Shown piece after piece: positions 37,761 to 46,174 of a stretch of 64,000 bases of DNA. The stretch covers positions 167,089 through 231,088 of the forward strand of contig JAJZQH010000004.1 of the NCBI GenBank assembly GCA_021810905.1. The letters run 5' to 3'. The position numbers and the translations under genes were made by a program. This stretch comes from a bacterium. Its GTDB lineage: Bacteria; UBA10199; 2-02-FULL-44-16; JAAZCA01. The notes under the pieces are model-generated. The model had not been told where the DNA came from, searched no databases, and saw only the letters and a list, made by a program, of their open reading frames with translations. The first letter of the stretch is position 1, and each line of letters begins with the position of its first letter.

Positions 37761-38192
37761 ATGATCCAACTCGATCGCAACCATCTCCAGGTCATGATGG
37801 AGGCCGGATATGTCTATATCGGCATGCGCAGGTTCAAGGAGGCGCGCGCCATGTTCGAGGGGATTGCGTGCCTGGCACCTGACAGCGAGGTCCCGCTCGT
37901 GGCGCTGGGTAACGTAGAATTCTGCGAAGACAGGCTCCAGAAGGCCATGAAGCATTACCGCGATGCCCTTGAAATCGATCGCAAGAGCGTATTTGCCAAG
38001 GTATATCTGGGCGAAGCGCTCATATTTGCCGGCGAAAAGGCAGAGGGCCTCAAGCTCTTGAACGAGGTTGCCAAGGCAGATAGGGGGGGAGGCGCCGGCG
38101 ACTTTGCCAGGGCCCTTTTGGACGCCATCAAGGGCGGTTTTGATCCTGCTGCAGCGCGCAATATGGAAAATAAAAAGGGAGGCGCGGCGTGA
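37761..38192 (+). CDS. TPR protein, possible SctG/needle-type chaperone
   Basis: 143 residues with about three TPR units (YVYIGMRRFKEARAMFEGIA, VALGNVEFCEDRLQKAMKHY, KVYLGEALIFAGEKAEGLKL). Small TPR proteins of this size (YscG/PscG) hold the needle subunit in injectisomes. It lies between the filament candidate and sctJ, and its stop overlaps the GTG of sctJ. RBS GGAGG before the ATG. Confidence 0.7.
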   Translation: MIQLDRNHLQVMMEAGYVYIGMRRFKEARAMFEGIACLAPDSEVPLVALGNVEFCEDRLQKAMKHYRDALEIDRKSVFAKVYLGEALIFAGEKAEGLKLLNEVAKADRGGGAGDFARALLDAIKGGFDPAAARNMENKKGGAA

Positions 38193-39154
38193 CCAAACGA
38201 TCGATAGTCTACCGGATTATTGTGCTCTGTCTCGCTGCCTCGATATTCCTGTCAGCCTGCGGTAATATTGAGCTTTACCAGAATCTCTCCGAAGAAGATG
38301 CCAACGAGATACTGGTCCTTCTCTCTGAAAACAACATCAAGGCGACCAAAAAGAAAGACATCGTTCAGAATGAAGTGAGTTACTCAATATTGGTCAAAGA
38401 GGCGGACATGGTGAGGGCTCGGTCGCTCCTGCTATCACACAACCTGCCGCGTCGAAAAGAACTCGGATTGACAGGTGTGTATAAAGAAAAAGGCCTGATC
38501 CCGACTCCGGACGAACAAAAGGCTCGGTATCTACTTGCACTTAAAGGAGAGATCATAAATTCCTTGAGAAGAATACCGCAAGTCATTGATGCGGATGTGG
38601 TTTTGAATGTTCCTTCAAAGGATGAATTTGCCGGCGCCGAGCAACAGCATGAGCAGAGGCCGACTGCCTCCGTAGTAGTGCGCGTAAAGCCCGATGCCGT
38701 GACTGCCGGTGCAATTTCCGAGTCAAAGATCCAGCAGTTCGTTTCAAATGCCGTGGAAGGTATGAACCCACGCGACGTCACGGTTGTGATCAGCTACCTG
38801 CCGGTCGAACAAAAATCATTGCGGCCCGGAGATGTCCAGACCCTGCCTTCCCAGATGGAACAGCCCGGGCAAATGCCTTCAGTCGGGGTGCAGCCGGCGG
38901 TTCAATACCAGCTCATAGGCCTTAAACTCGATGCGGAGTCCAAGGATCGGCTCAAGATCTACATGCTGGTCTTCTTTTTATTGCTGATGGTGCTCTCATC
39001 AGCCCTTATCATTGTAATAGTCCAGGGCAGCCGCATGCGCCGGACGCTCGAAGCCTTGAAGGGGACGGCAGGCCATCACCAGGCAATAGAGGGGCATGTG
39101 ATGGATGAAGGTCCTCCGCAGTTGGGCCAGGGGCCGCCAACCGACGAATTTTGA
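38189..39154 (+). CDS. sctJ: T3SS inner-ring lipoprotein SctJ (YscJ/HrcJ)
   Basis: 321 residues. Signal peptide with lipobox FLSAC (Cys24), then the ring-building domains: IELYQNLSEEDANEILVLL, LPRRKELGLTGVYKEKGLIP, EEIINSLRRIPQVIDADVV-like ring motif and FVSNAVEGMNPRDVTVVISY. A C-terminal membrane helix (about 255-280) and a 40-residue cytosolic tail follow. The lipid anchor and length (FliF is about 550 residues) mark this as the non-flagellar type. It forms the inner-membrane MS-type ring. GTG start overlaps the TPR gene, with AGGGAGG upstream. Confidence 0.93.
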   Translation: MTKRSIVYRIIVLCLAASIFLSACGNIELYQNLSEEDANEILVLLSENNIKATKKKDIVQNEVSYSILVKEADMVRARSLLLSHNLPRRKELGLTGVYKEKGLIPTPDEQKARYLLALKGEIINSLRRIPQVIDADVVLNVPSKDEFAGAEQQHEQRPTASVVVRVKPDAVTAGAISESKIQQFVSNAVEGMNPRDVTVVISYLPVEQKSLRPGDVQTLPSQMEQPGQMPSVGVQPAVQYQLIGLKLDAESKDRLKIYMLVFFLLLMVLSSALIIVIVQGSRMRRTLEALKGTAGHHQAIEGHVMDEGPPQLGQGPPTDEF

Positions 39155-39169
39155 AAAAGGGCTCAAAGG

Positions 39170-39288
39170 TCGAAATCCAAATGGCTAAATAAATTCAAAT
39201 ACTTAACGAGTAATGTTCAACGAGTTCCTCTTTTAGATATTAGTCATTTGAACCTGGCCATTGTTTTGTCATTTGGATTTTGGATTTA
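39170..39288. repeat. Family-7 hairpin element (CAAATG/CATTTG units)
   Basis: The left arm CGAAATCCAAATGGCTAAAT and the right arm GTCATTTGGATTTTGGATTT can pair. Related sequence forms the last codons of sctT at 52780. Confidence 0.8.
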
Positions 39289-39303
39289 GTTATTTTCTTT
39301 CCA

Positions 39304-39336
39304 GACGCAACTTCAGGGTCATCGCCATCCGATAAT
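39304..39336 (+). promoter_or_regulatory. Second copy of the sigma-28-type promoter
   Basis: GACGCAACTT (39304) - 15 bp - CCGATAAT (39329), identical boxes and spacing to 36968-37000. A start near 39342 gives a 28-nt leader to the ATG at 39370. Confidence 0.65.
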
Positions 39337-39369
39337 ATCTACGAGAAACGCTTTGTCTGGAGGCGAATA

Positions 39370-39792
39370 ATGTCAATCAATACGATACAGCCCGATATGG
39401 TCAGATACGAGATGCGCATGGTTCAGGGGCAGGACCCCAAGGTGCGCGAGCAGAAGAGGCCTGGTTTTTTCGGTCGACTGCTCTCCGGAGTCGGAAAAGT
39501 GCTCGGTGCGATTGCCGCGCCGCTCTCTTTTATATTCCCGCCGGCTGCGCTGGGCGCTGCGGGTATGTACGGCATAAGCGCAATTGGCGACCAGATGCAG
39601 GCCAGGTCAAATGCCCGTGCGGCAGAGAAGATGCAGCGGGATCAACCTCAGCAGGCTTCCTACCCGGGTATCGAGATCGATGGCATGGCCATGCAGCCTG
39701 CCTCATTTGACCTCTCTGCCAGGGATCAGCAGGTCATGCAGGTGCTGGACGCACGCGGCGGCTCCATGAGCGCCATGTCGCAGCGGATTTAA
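39370..39792 (+). CDS. Small protein with hydrophobic hairpin, putative T3SS structural/secreted component
   Basis: 140 residues. A basic patch (REQKRPGFFGRLL) leads a hydrophobic stretch at about 38-72 (LGAIAAPLSFIFPPAALGAA) that could be a helical hairpin; the rest is hydrophilic. No family recognised. It shares a promoter motif with the filament candidate, so is probably in the same regulon. GGAGG precedes the ATG at 39370. A translocator-like or export-apparatus-associated role is possible but unproven. Confidence 0.6.
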   Translation: MSINTIQPDMVRYEMRMVQGQDPKVREQKRPGFFGRLLSGVGKVLGAIAAPLSFIFPPAALGAAGMYGISAIGDQMQARSNARAAEKMQRDQPQQASYPGIEIDGMAMQPASFDLSARDQQVMQVLDARGGSMSAMSQRI

Positions 39793-39806
39793 CGGAGGAG
39801 GGTTAT

Positions 39807-40172
39807 ATGCTCGCAGCGGGAAACGGTGTGAAGGTTGGATTGCGGTTGGTTGTGCCGGCGGATTGCAGGGCTGAGGCTCGCGCCGAAGCGGCTGCAAGTT
39901 CAGCTACCAGATCAGACACGAGATTTGAACTCTCTTCTACGAACTCGGGCAAATCAGCAGATATTTCCTGGCGTGGCACGTCGATTACAGCGCGTAGGCC
40001 CTACAATAGCGGCGATGTCAGCCCTGAAGTGCGTGAAAAGATAGACGCGGCCCTTGCAAAGTGCGGCAACGAACTCAAAGAAGAACTCGGCCCAGTGGGC
40101 GAACGCGCAACCGAGGCCATAGCGGGTATCTTCAATGAGATGATGGAACTGGGAGTCAGCCCGCCGGTCTGA
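39807..40172 (+). CDS. Small unknown protein of the T3SS locus
   Basis: 121 residues, soluble. The N-terminal 85 residues are low-complexity and the last 40 are helical (VSPEVREKIDAALAKCGNEL). Excellent RBS (CGGAGGAGGG) 7 bp before the ATG. It follows the 39370 gene by 15 bp and precedes a strong terminator, so the two form a short operon. A chaperone/substrate pair is one possibility. Confidence 0.6.
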   Translation: MLAAGNGVKVGLRLVVPADCRAEARAEAAASSATRSDTRFELSSTNSGKSADISWRGTSITARRPYNSGDVSPEVREKIDAALAKCGNELKEELGPVGERATEAIAGIFNEMMELGVSPPV

Positions 40173-40194
40173 GTTATCAATACAGGAGATAATG

Positions 40195-40222
40195 GGCGCC
40201 CTCGATGGCGCCCTTTCTTTTC
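40195..40222 (+). terminator. Terminator after the 39370-40172 operon
   Basis: Perfect 7-bp stem GGGCGCC / GGCGCCC with loop CTCGAT and tail TTTCTTTT. Confidence 0.9.
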
Positions 40223-40397
40223 GGGGTCTTAACTCCCCGGAATTCCAGCAATAGAGGCCTTTTTACCGCAGTCGCTTCAACGCGTTGCGAAAATAAATGT
40301 TTGTTATCAATATGTTATATAGCGCACCGCGTCTTTACGCCCTGGCATGTTTTCTGCATTGATATTGGGCGAGATGGTTCTGTATGAAGGGGGGAGT

Positions 40398-41267
40398 ATG
40401 GCGAAGACAGCGATAAAGGATGCAAAAAAACCCGCACGAAAAGAGCTCGAATCCGTTGCCCGAGAGAAGGCGAGGGATGAGGCCAAACGCGCTGCGGAGA
40501 ACGCCAGAAAGAGGTCTTTCGATGGCAGCCAGCTCTCCAAAAAGGAAGTCGAGGAGCTCAAATCGCGCGACGACCTCATCAGCCAGTACATGCCCTATGC
40601 CGCGTCCATCGCAAGCCGTGTCTGCCAGAGCCTCTCTTCCGCAGTCGATTATGAAGAGGTCCTCTGCAACGCGCGCCTGGGCCTGCTTGAAGCTGCTAAG
40701 CGCTACGACGGCGAACAGGAAGTCGACTTCCGTACCTTCGCATATTATCGAATCAAGGGCGCCATCTACGACGGCCTGCGCCGCAGCGGATGGCTGCCGC
40801 GTACCCTCTACGCCAAGATCAAGTTCGAGGAAGCTGCCAACGAATACCTGCAGAACCGCTCCCTCAACTCCGCACAGGCCCCTGTGCCACGCTCATCCGT
40901 CGACATCGAAGAGAATTCCGTCACTGAAACGGTCAACAGCCTTGCGTCCATCTACATCATCTCGCTCGATGCGAACGAGGACCTGGACGTCGAAGATACG
41001 AATACCGGCAGCATCGAGCAGCGCACGGAGTTCCTGCAGGTGCGGCGCCACATGCGCGACGCAATAGGAACGCTGCCCGACAAGGAGAAACAGCTGATAA
41101 TGATGTATTACTTCCAAAATAGAACTCTCGAAGAGGTTGGAGAAAAACTGGGGCTCTCGAAGTCCTGGACGTCGAGACTGCACGCTCGCGCGCTTTCGCT
41201 CCTCTTCAAACGCATACGCAACCGCGCAACGAATAAGCCGGACAATGAGGGGGGCGAAGAGGAATAA
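40398..41267 (+). CDS. Sigma-28 family (FliA/WhiG-like) sigma factor
   Basis: 289 residues: a basic N-terminal extension of about 60, region 2 (LISQYMPYAASIASRVCQ, LGLLEAAKRYDGEQEVDFRT, FAYYRIKGAIYDGLRRSGWL), then region 4 (LPDKEKQLIMMYYFQNRTL, EEVGEKLGLSKSWTSRLHAR). RIKGAIYDGLRRSGWLPR is the FliA/WhiG signature. It is the best candidate to read the two CCGATAAT promoters in this locus. The acidic linker between regions 2 and 4 (about 185-215) is longer than in FliA. ATG at 40398 with GGGGGGAG; it is 1 bp from the sctI start. Confidence 0.9.
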   Translation: MAKTAIKDAKKPARKELESVAREKARDEAKRAAENARKRSFDGSQLSKKEVEELKSRDDLISQYMPYAASIASRVCQSLSSAVDYEEVLCNARLGLLEAAKRYDGEQEVDFRTFAYYRIKGAIYDGLRRSGWLPRTLYAKIKFEEAANEYLQNRSLNSAQAPVPRSSVDIEENSVTETVNSLASIYIISLDANEDLDVEDTNTGSIEQRTEFLQVRRHMRDAIGTLPDKEKQLIMMYYFQNRTLEEVGEKLGLSKSWTSRLHARALSLLFKRIRNRATNKPDNEGGEEE

Positions 41268-41268
41268 T

Positions 41269-41772
41269 ATGGCTATAGAAGCGATAGTCAGCCAGCTCAA
41301 TTCCAGCGCCCTCGGCAAGGCAGTGGGTAATTCCGAGGGAATCGCCAAGACCGCCCAGCAGCAGGAGGGCAGCGGCAGTTTCAGGGAGATCCTTGGCCAG
41401 ATGGACAGCGGCGCGGATTTTGCGTCCGATATGGGACTCGCGGGCAATCAGGATATAGCGCCTACGTCGCAGATGATGAGTATGGGCGGCGAAGGCATTT
41501 CTTTCACGCCGACGGAGCAGGTCACTCAGATAGGCAGACCCGAGGCCGGCGAGAAGGTCCTGGACATGCTGGGCGAGGTCAACAAGGGCCAGATGCAGAT
41601 GGATTCGCTGGTCAACCACATCCTCTACAGTGGCAAGAAGTTTTCAAACCAGGAACTGCTGGTCATCCAGGCCCACGTATTTCATTTTGCCCAAATGACC
41701 GAACTCACGGTCAAGGTTGCAGAACAGGGCGTGTCATCCGCGAAGGCAGTGCTGAATACGCAGGTGCAGTAA
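41269..41772 (+). CDS. sctI: T3SS inner-rod protein SctI
   Basis: 167 residues. The C-terminal LVNHILYSGKKFSNQELLVI followed by FHFAQMTELTVKVAEQGVSS and NTQVQ matches the EscI/YscI/PrgJ C-terminal helix in pattern (S-x-x-E-L-L-x-x-Q, then V-E-x-x-x-K-V-x-x-x-x). The N-terminal 110 residues are variable, as expected. This is an injectisome-type component not found in flagella. RBS GAGGAA; directly after the sigma factor gene. Confidence 0.75.
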   Translation: MAIEAIVSQLNSSALGKAVGNSEGIAKTAQQQEGSGSFREILGQMDSGADFASDMGLAGNQDIAPTSQMMSMGGEGISFTPTEQVTQIGRPEAGEKVLDMLGEVNKGQMQMDSLVNHILYSGKKFSNQELLVIQAHVFHFAQMTELTVKVAEQGVSSAKAVLNTQVQ

Positions 41773-41812
41773 AACCGTGAATCGTAAATCGTAAGTCGTG
41801 AATCGTGGGTTG
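41772..41812. repeat. Family-3 heptamer arm after sctI
   Basis: A run of CGTGAAT/CGTAAAT/CGTAAGT units immediately after the sctI stop; the second arm is absent. Confidence 0.8.
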
Positions 41813-41839
41813 TATAAAAGAGCAGGCGCGCTATAATCG

Positions 41840-41865
41840 GGGGGATGCAATGCATCCCCCTTTTT
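41840..41865 (+). terminator. Terminator after sctI
   Basis: Stem GGGGGATGCA / TGCATCCCCC followed by TTTTT; the small loop leaves about 7 bp of effective stem. Confidence 0.8.
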
Positions 41866-41885
41866 GTGACCATTGAGCAATGCAG

Positions 41886-42020
41886 CCGTTCTCTGAACCT
41901 TTCTCGGTGCTCGGAGGGCGTTGCTTTCTAAGCCTCTAATAACGCGACGCCCGGAGGGCAGCCGAGGAGCCGGCGTTTGAGGCGACGAGAGCGTGCCGAG
42001 AAAGGTACAGAGAACGGTTA
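41886..42020. repeat. Inverted-repeat element with 26-bp imperfect ends
   Basis: GCCGTTCTCTGAACCTTTCT at 41886 is the inverted match of AGAAAGGTACAGAGAACGGT ending at 42019; inner GC-rich segments (CGGAGGGC) are also repeated. Looks like a MITE or structured RNA element between the terminator and the FliG-like gene. Confidence 0.65.
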
Positions 42021-42063
42021 CTTTGCCTTGCGACACGGGGATACGCTAAAGGATCACTCATAT

Positions 42064-43128
42064 ATGGACTCCGCATCAAACATCCGCCAGAAGGTCGTTG
42101 CTGCTCTTGCCGTGCGCAAGAGCGGGGATGCGGCAGCCGATATCCTCGATTACATGTCAGATGCGGATCAAGAGGCGTGCGCGCCGCTCATCAATACCTT
42201 TGTGGCGGAGCCAGGGCGCGAACTTGCAATGGAGCAGCTGATACGCCAGATGGTGGCGTCCGAGAGGTTCAGCTCAATAGCCGAGGTGCATCCGGCGTGG
42301 ATACTGGAATATCTTAGAAACGAACCGCCCCGTGTCGTTGGGCTCATCCTGAGATCGCTTCCCTCCAGGCACGTGCGATATTTGCTCGAACACTTGCCGC
42401 CCATGCTTCGCGAACGCATTCCCAACATGGTGGAGTCCTTTGCAGTGGCAAAGCCCGTCCTTGACCTGATACGCAGGCGCTTCGAAGGTCATTTTCTGCC
42501 CATGCGCATATCGCGCAACGTGGCCCACCCGGGGTTCGAACATCTCTATTTTCTCAAGAGCGACGATCTCTCCGAGGTTATTCGTGAGGCCGGGCTCATG
42601 GAGCTGGCAATTGCGTTATCCGGGATGTCGGCCAAGACACTTCACATGATCTACAATCGGCTAGATCTCAAGGATGCAAAACGCCTGCAGCGCCGCATCA
42701 GGGATCTGCACGGGATTTCCACTGAACTCTATCGCCAGGCGAGGATGAATCTCCTGGAGATAGAGGGGCGGCACGAGGGTTCGGAGCGCATGCTCGCGTC
42801 CGTAGGCCTTGCTGCTCTGGCGTGCGCTGCCGGCGCAGGCGACGAAAGGCTTTTGAGGCTCGTGCAACAGAAGCTTCCGCCCCTCGACGGTTATCTGTTG
42901 AAGCGCTTTGTAGACGAGCGCAGGGCCCGCGCTAACGAACAGATAGCCGTTGAGCGAAGAAAGATTATCGAAGATATCGTGGGGCTGCTCGCCGTGGAGG
43001 GAAAGATAAGTCCGGAGTGGCGGAGTTTTTCAGAAGCGGCGGATGTGCCTCTAGAGGAAGCCAGCCCCGCAACGATGTTGGAGCAGGATATCAACGAGGA
43101 AACAGCGTCGATACGGAAGTTGGAATGA
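42064..43128 (+). CDS. FliG-like C-ring/sorting-platform protein (SctK position)
   Basis: 354 residues. The middle region HPAWILEYLRNEPPRVVGLI followed by LRSLPSRHVRYLLEHLP follows the FliG middle domain pattern (E-x-P-x-x-x-x-x-I-L-x-x-L-P). FEHLYFLKSDDLSEVIREAG and LAIALSGM then align end to end with the FliG C-terminal torque domain. The conserved E-V-D of FliG reads E-A-G here and an interface Arg reads Glu, so torque residues appear lost. It occupies the fliG slot before sctL. ATG at 42064; the upstream part of the frame lies in a repeat. FliG-like is well supported by eye, not by search. Confidence 0.72.
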   Translation: MDSASNIRQKVVAALAVRKSGDAAADILDYMSDADQEACAPLINTFVAEPGRELAMEQLIRQMVASERFSSIAEVHPAWILEYLRNEPPRVVGLILRSLPSRHVRYLLEHLPPMLRERIPNMVESFAVAKPVLDLIRRRFEGHFLPMRISRNVAHPGFEHLYFLKSDDLSEVIREAGLMELAIALSGMSAKTLHMIYNRLDLKDAKRLQRRIRDLHGISTELYRQARMNLLEIEGRHEGSERMLASVGLAALACAAGAGDERLLRLVQQKLPPLDGYLLKRFVDERRARANEQIAVERRKIIEDIVGLLAVEGKISPEWRSFSEAADVPLEEASPATMLEQDINEETASIRKLE

Positions 43129-43148
43129 CTGGATGCGTGTGGTACAAA

Positions 43149-43253
43149 GAAAGTGACCAGTGACCGGTGACCAGCTGTAAATGGCAAGTGTCAGAAACAT
43201 CTGTTCCCGAGCATTCACTCTGGTCACAGGTCACTGATCACCAATCACGGAGT
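43149..43253. repeat. Family-2 hairpin element before sctL
   Basis: The left arm GTGACCAGTGACCGGTGACC, a loop with TGTAAATGGCAAGTGTCA shared with the element at 51762, and the right arm GGTCACAGGTCACTGATCAC end 4 bp before the sctL ATG. Confidence 0.9.
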
Positions 43254-43257
43254 TTCA

Positions 43258-43941
43258 ATGACAGGCAAGATTCTCAAGGGTGGCGTGATCAAAAAACGCG
43301 AGGGCGAGGCGGCCCCGGAGGCAGCGGCGCCGCATCGCGCCGTGGATATCCTTCCTGATTCTGGAGGGATCGTGCATCGCCGCGTTACGGACGCCAGCCA
43401 GGAGGCGCGGCGCATTCTCGATCAGGCCGATGCAGAGGCGAAAAGGATCAGCGAAGAGGCGAAGCGGGTACTCGCAGATGCCGAGGTGAAGAGGCAGGAG
43501 GCGATAAAGCAGGGATACGCCTCCGGAGAATCAAAGGGGCTTGCGCAGGTGACCGAAAAGCTCATGCATCTGGAGAAACTCCGTGAAGAATTCTACAGGA
43601 ACGCGGAGAGCGATATCGTGGAACTCACTCTCTCGATAGCGGAGAAGGTCATCGGCCGTGCGATCCAGGAGAAGCCTGACATGATCCGCAGTGTAGTTCA
43701 TCAGGCGCTGGAGAGCGCGCTTGGCGACAGGATAGTCGTGCGCCTCAACCCGGAGGATTTCCGTCTGATCATGGACGGGGATCACGAATTCCGCGACATT
43801 ATCGACCGGACCAGAAGGCTCACGTTCCGCGAAGACGAATCCATCAGCAAGGGCGGCTGCGTCGTGGAGACGGAGGTAGGCACGATCGACGCGCAATTGG
43901 AGACACAACTTGGCGCCATTCGCAAAGCGTTAACGGCGTGA
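43258..43941 (+). CDS. sctL: T3SS stator/peripheral stalk protein SctL (FliH-like)
   Basis: 227 residues. A long N-terminal coiled coil (about 45-115, ARRILDQADAEAKRISEEAK) is followed by the FliH/HrpE domain IVELTLSIAEKVIGRAIQEK, VVRLNPEDFRLI and SKGGCVVETEVGTIDAQLET, which is the family's most conserved block. It regulates and anchors the SctN ATPase. The ATG at 43258 follows the hairpin repeat. Confidence 0.92.
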   Translation: MTGKILKGGVIKKREGEAAPEAAAPHRAVDILPDSGGIVHRRVTDASQEARRILDQADAEAKRISEEAKRVLADAEVKRQEAIKQGYASGESKGLAQVTEKLMHLEKLREEFYRNAESDIVELTLSIAEKVIGRAIQEKPDMIRSVVHQALESALGDRIVVRLNPEDFRLIMDGDHEFRDIIDRTRRLTFREDESISKGGCVVETEVGTIDAQLETQLGAIRKALTA

Positions 43942-44012
43942 AGCGTGGTTCGTGGTTCGTAAAATCGCTCAAGTACTTGAGGTCTTTACGATCCACGAAC
44001 CACGAACCACGA
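43942..44012. repeat. Family-3 hairpin element between sctL and sctN
   Basis: The left arm GTGGTTCGTGGTTCGTAAAA and the right arm TTTACGATCCACGAACCACG flank a loop with the palindrome CTCAAGTACTTGAG, shared with the copy at 62666. Confidence 0.92.
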
Positions 44013-44027
44013 ATTCTGAATATCGCT

Positions 44028-45395
44028 ATGGCAGAAATAAATAAATCTCACGATGTGGAAGACAAGGGCGACGAATTGCCCACGGTCGACTTCCGCAAAT
44101 ACCACCACCTCCTCTCCACCGTATCCACGTACAGCATCAAAGGCAAAGTCACCGAACTTACTGGTATCGTCGTGCGCGCCGTTGTTCCGGGCGTGCGCAT
44201 GGGCGAACTCTGTTTCATCGTGCCCTATCACAGCCGCACGCCGATAAAGGCCGAGGTAGTGGGATTCAAGGATCAGGAAGTGCTGCTCATGCCGCTTGGC
44301 GATCTGGAGGGCATAGGTCTCGGCAACGACGTGATACCTACGGGCCATACCCTCACGGTGCGCGTGGGTGAGGGTCTACTGGGACGGGTGCTCGACGGGC
44401 TCGGCGACCCGCTCGACGCTGAAACCAAAGGACCTCTTCAATTCGAAACAGAGTATCCGGTTACCGCAAATCCACCTGAGGCTATGAGGAGGGAGCGCGT
44501 GGTCAGGCCGATATCTGTGGGCATCAAGTCCATCGATGCGATGCTGACCGTCGGTGAAGGCCAGCGCGTTGGCATATTCGCCGCTGCAGGCGTGGGCAAA
44601 TCGACGCTGATAGGAATGATCGCGCGAAACACTGAAGCGGAGATAAACGTCATCTGTCTGGTCGGAGAGCGCGGCCGAGAGGTGCGCGACTTTCTCGAAA
44701 AGGATCTCGGCGAGGAGGGGCTTGCGCGTTCGGTGGTCGTCGTCTCCACCTCCGATCAACCGTCTCTCGTGCGGCTCAAGGCTGCGTACGTTGCCACCGC
44801 CATTGCGGAATATTTCCGGGATCACGGCAAAAAAGTCATCCTGATGATGGATTCAATAACGCGCTTCGCCCGTGCCCTGCGCGAGGTGGGGCTTGCGGTC
44901 GGCGAGCCGCCCGCGAGGCAGGGTTACACGCCCTCGGTCTTCTCCACGCTCCCGCGGCTGCTCGAACGCTCGGGCAACTCGGACAAGGGCTCGATCACGG
45001 CGTTCTATACGATTCTCGTGGCAGGCGATGACATGAACGAACCGGTGGCGGACGAGACCCGTTCGATTCTGGACGGACACATTATCCTCTCCCGCGCGAT
45101 GGCGGCGCGCAATCATTACCCGGCTATCGACGTGTCGGAGAGCATCAGCCGTGTCATGGATTCGATAATCGACGAAGATCACAAGGACGCTTCACGCAAG
45201 CTGCGCGAGGTCGTGGCCAATTACGAAAAGGAACGCGACCTGATCCTCATCGGCGCATATGAGGAAGGCTCTGATCCCAAGGTCGACTATGCGATCGAGA
45301 AGATCGAAGAGGTGAACAACTTCCTCCGGCAGAAGGTGGACGACAAGATCAACTTCGAAGAAGCGGTGGAGATGTTAAAGGAGATCTTTGCATAG
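44028..45395 (+). CDS. sctN: T3SS ATPase SctN (FliI/YscN)
   Basis: 455 residues, typical family length. Beta-barrel N-domain to about residue 95, then Walker A AAGVGKST (186-193), Walker B VILMMDSITRFARA (about 265), EVGLAVGEPPARQGYTPSVF, and DSIIDEDHKDASRKLRE near the C-terminus. It unfolds and delivers substrates to the export gate. An upstream in-frame ATG (43938) lies in the repeat and is unlikely. Equally FliI-like by eye; the surrounding SctJ and SctI support SctN. Confidence 0.95.
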   Translation: MAEINKSHDVEDKGDELPTVDFRKYHHLLSTVSTYSIKGKVTELTGIVVRAVVPGVRMGELCFIVPYHSRTPIKAEVVGFKDQEVLLMPLGDLEGIGLGNDVIPTGHTLTVRVGEGLLGRVLDGLGDPLDAETKGPLQFETEYPVTANPPEAMRRERVVRPISVGIKSIDAMLTVGEGQRVGIFAAAGVGKSTLIGMIARNTEAEINVICLVGERGREVRDFLEKDLGEEGLARSVVVVSTSDQPSLVRLKAAYVATAIAEYFRDHGKKVILMMDSITRFARALREVGLAVGEPPARQGYTPSVFSTLPRLLERSGNSDKGSITAFYTILVAGDDMNEPVADETRSILDGHIILSRAMAARNHYPAIDVSESISRVMDSIIDEDHKDASRKLREVVANYEKERDLILIGAYEEGSDPKVDYAIEKIEEVNNFLRQKVDDKINFEEAVEMLKEIFA

Positions 45396-45419
45396 GATTC
45401 AAGTGCCAAGGAGACGACA

Positions 45420-46160
45420 ATGAATATGATGAAAAGATGCACCTGTCTTTTAGTGGTATGCTTTGTCACCATCTGTTGTTCATGCAATAAATCACAATCG
45501 GTTTCACCCGAACCTGTATCTTCAAAGGACATCACGGACGAAGCGACGTGTCTTTCATCCAACGGCATCCCGGCGACTTCTGGCAATAGCAATCTCAACT
45601 ACTGTGTGTACCTGGGAAAAAATGGGGTGATCGATCTGGCAGATCCCGCGTTGACAGATCTTTCGATCACAGTGCGCAGGGGGAATATCAAGCGCCATGA
45701 GTGCGCTCTCTATTTCTCGGTCAAGGCGAAGTCTGGTCTCATGCCAACGCCTGTTGTCGATTTTTCGATCTATAATGATACGAATGCGGATGGGATTCCA
45801 GAACTCCAGAATGTGACGATCGATCTCAAACAGGATGACTTGGACTTGGGCGACCCGGCTTATAATAAGATTGTCTATCAGATTCTCGATGGATCAGGTG
45901 TTCTGACCCTTGAAGATTCAAGCTTTGAAGGAGTTTCCTGTATTGACCCGCAGGCGACTTGTGCGTCAAATGGCCATACCGTGATCGGGCATATCAAGGG
46001 CCACCTGCAGTTTGACATCAAGTATACCTACGATAACAGCGGGGGTACGTACGGTATCATTGCAAATAAAACCGGACAGGGTGAGATCACCTACGACAAG
46101 CCTGTCGATGTGGATATCATCGAATGTTATGATCCACCGGCATGCGGACAGAACTGCTGA
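45420..46160 (+). CDS. Exported Cys-containing protein, unknown (insert in T3SS operon)
   Basis: 246 residues. An N-terminal signal (MKRCTCLLVVCFVTICCSC) ends with a possible lipobox Cys. The mature part is beta-rich with a repeat-like FSIYNDTNADGIPELQNVTI and several cysteines (likely disulfides). More AT-rich than sctN and sctO. No family recognised. It and the next two genes interrupt the otherwise flagellar-like order between sctN and sctO. RBS AAGGAGA. Confidence 0.65.
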   Translation: MNMMKRCTCLLVVCFVTICCSCNKSQSVSPEPVSSKDITDEATCLSSNGIPATSGNSNLNYCVYLGKNGVIDLADPALTDLSITVRRGNIKRHECALYFSVKAKSGLMPTPVVDFSIYNDTNADGIPELQNVTIDLKQDDLDLGDPAYNKIVYQILDGSGVLTLEDSSFEGVSCIDPQATCASNGHTVIGHIKGHLQFDIKYTYDNSGGTYGIIANKTGQGEITYDKPVDVDIIECYDPPACGQNC

Positions 46161-46174
46161 AGGAGGTTGTTCCG

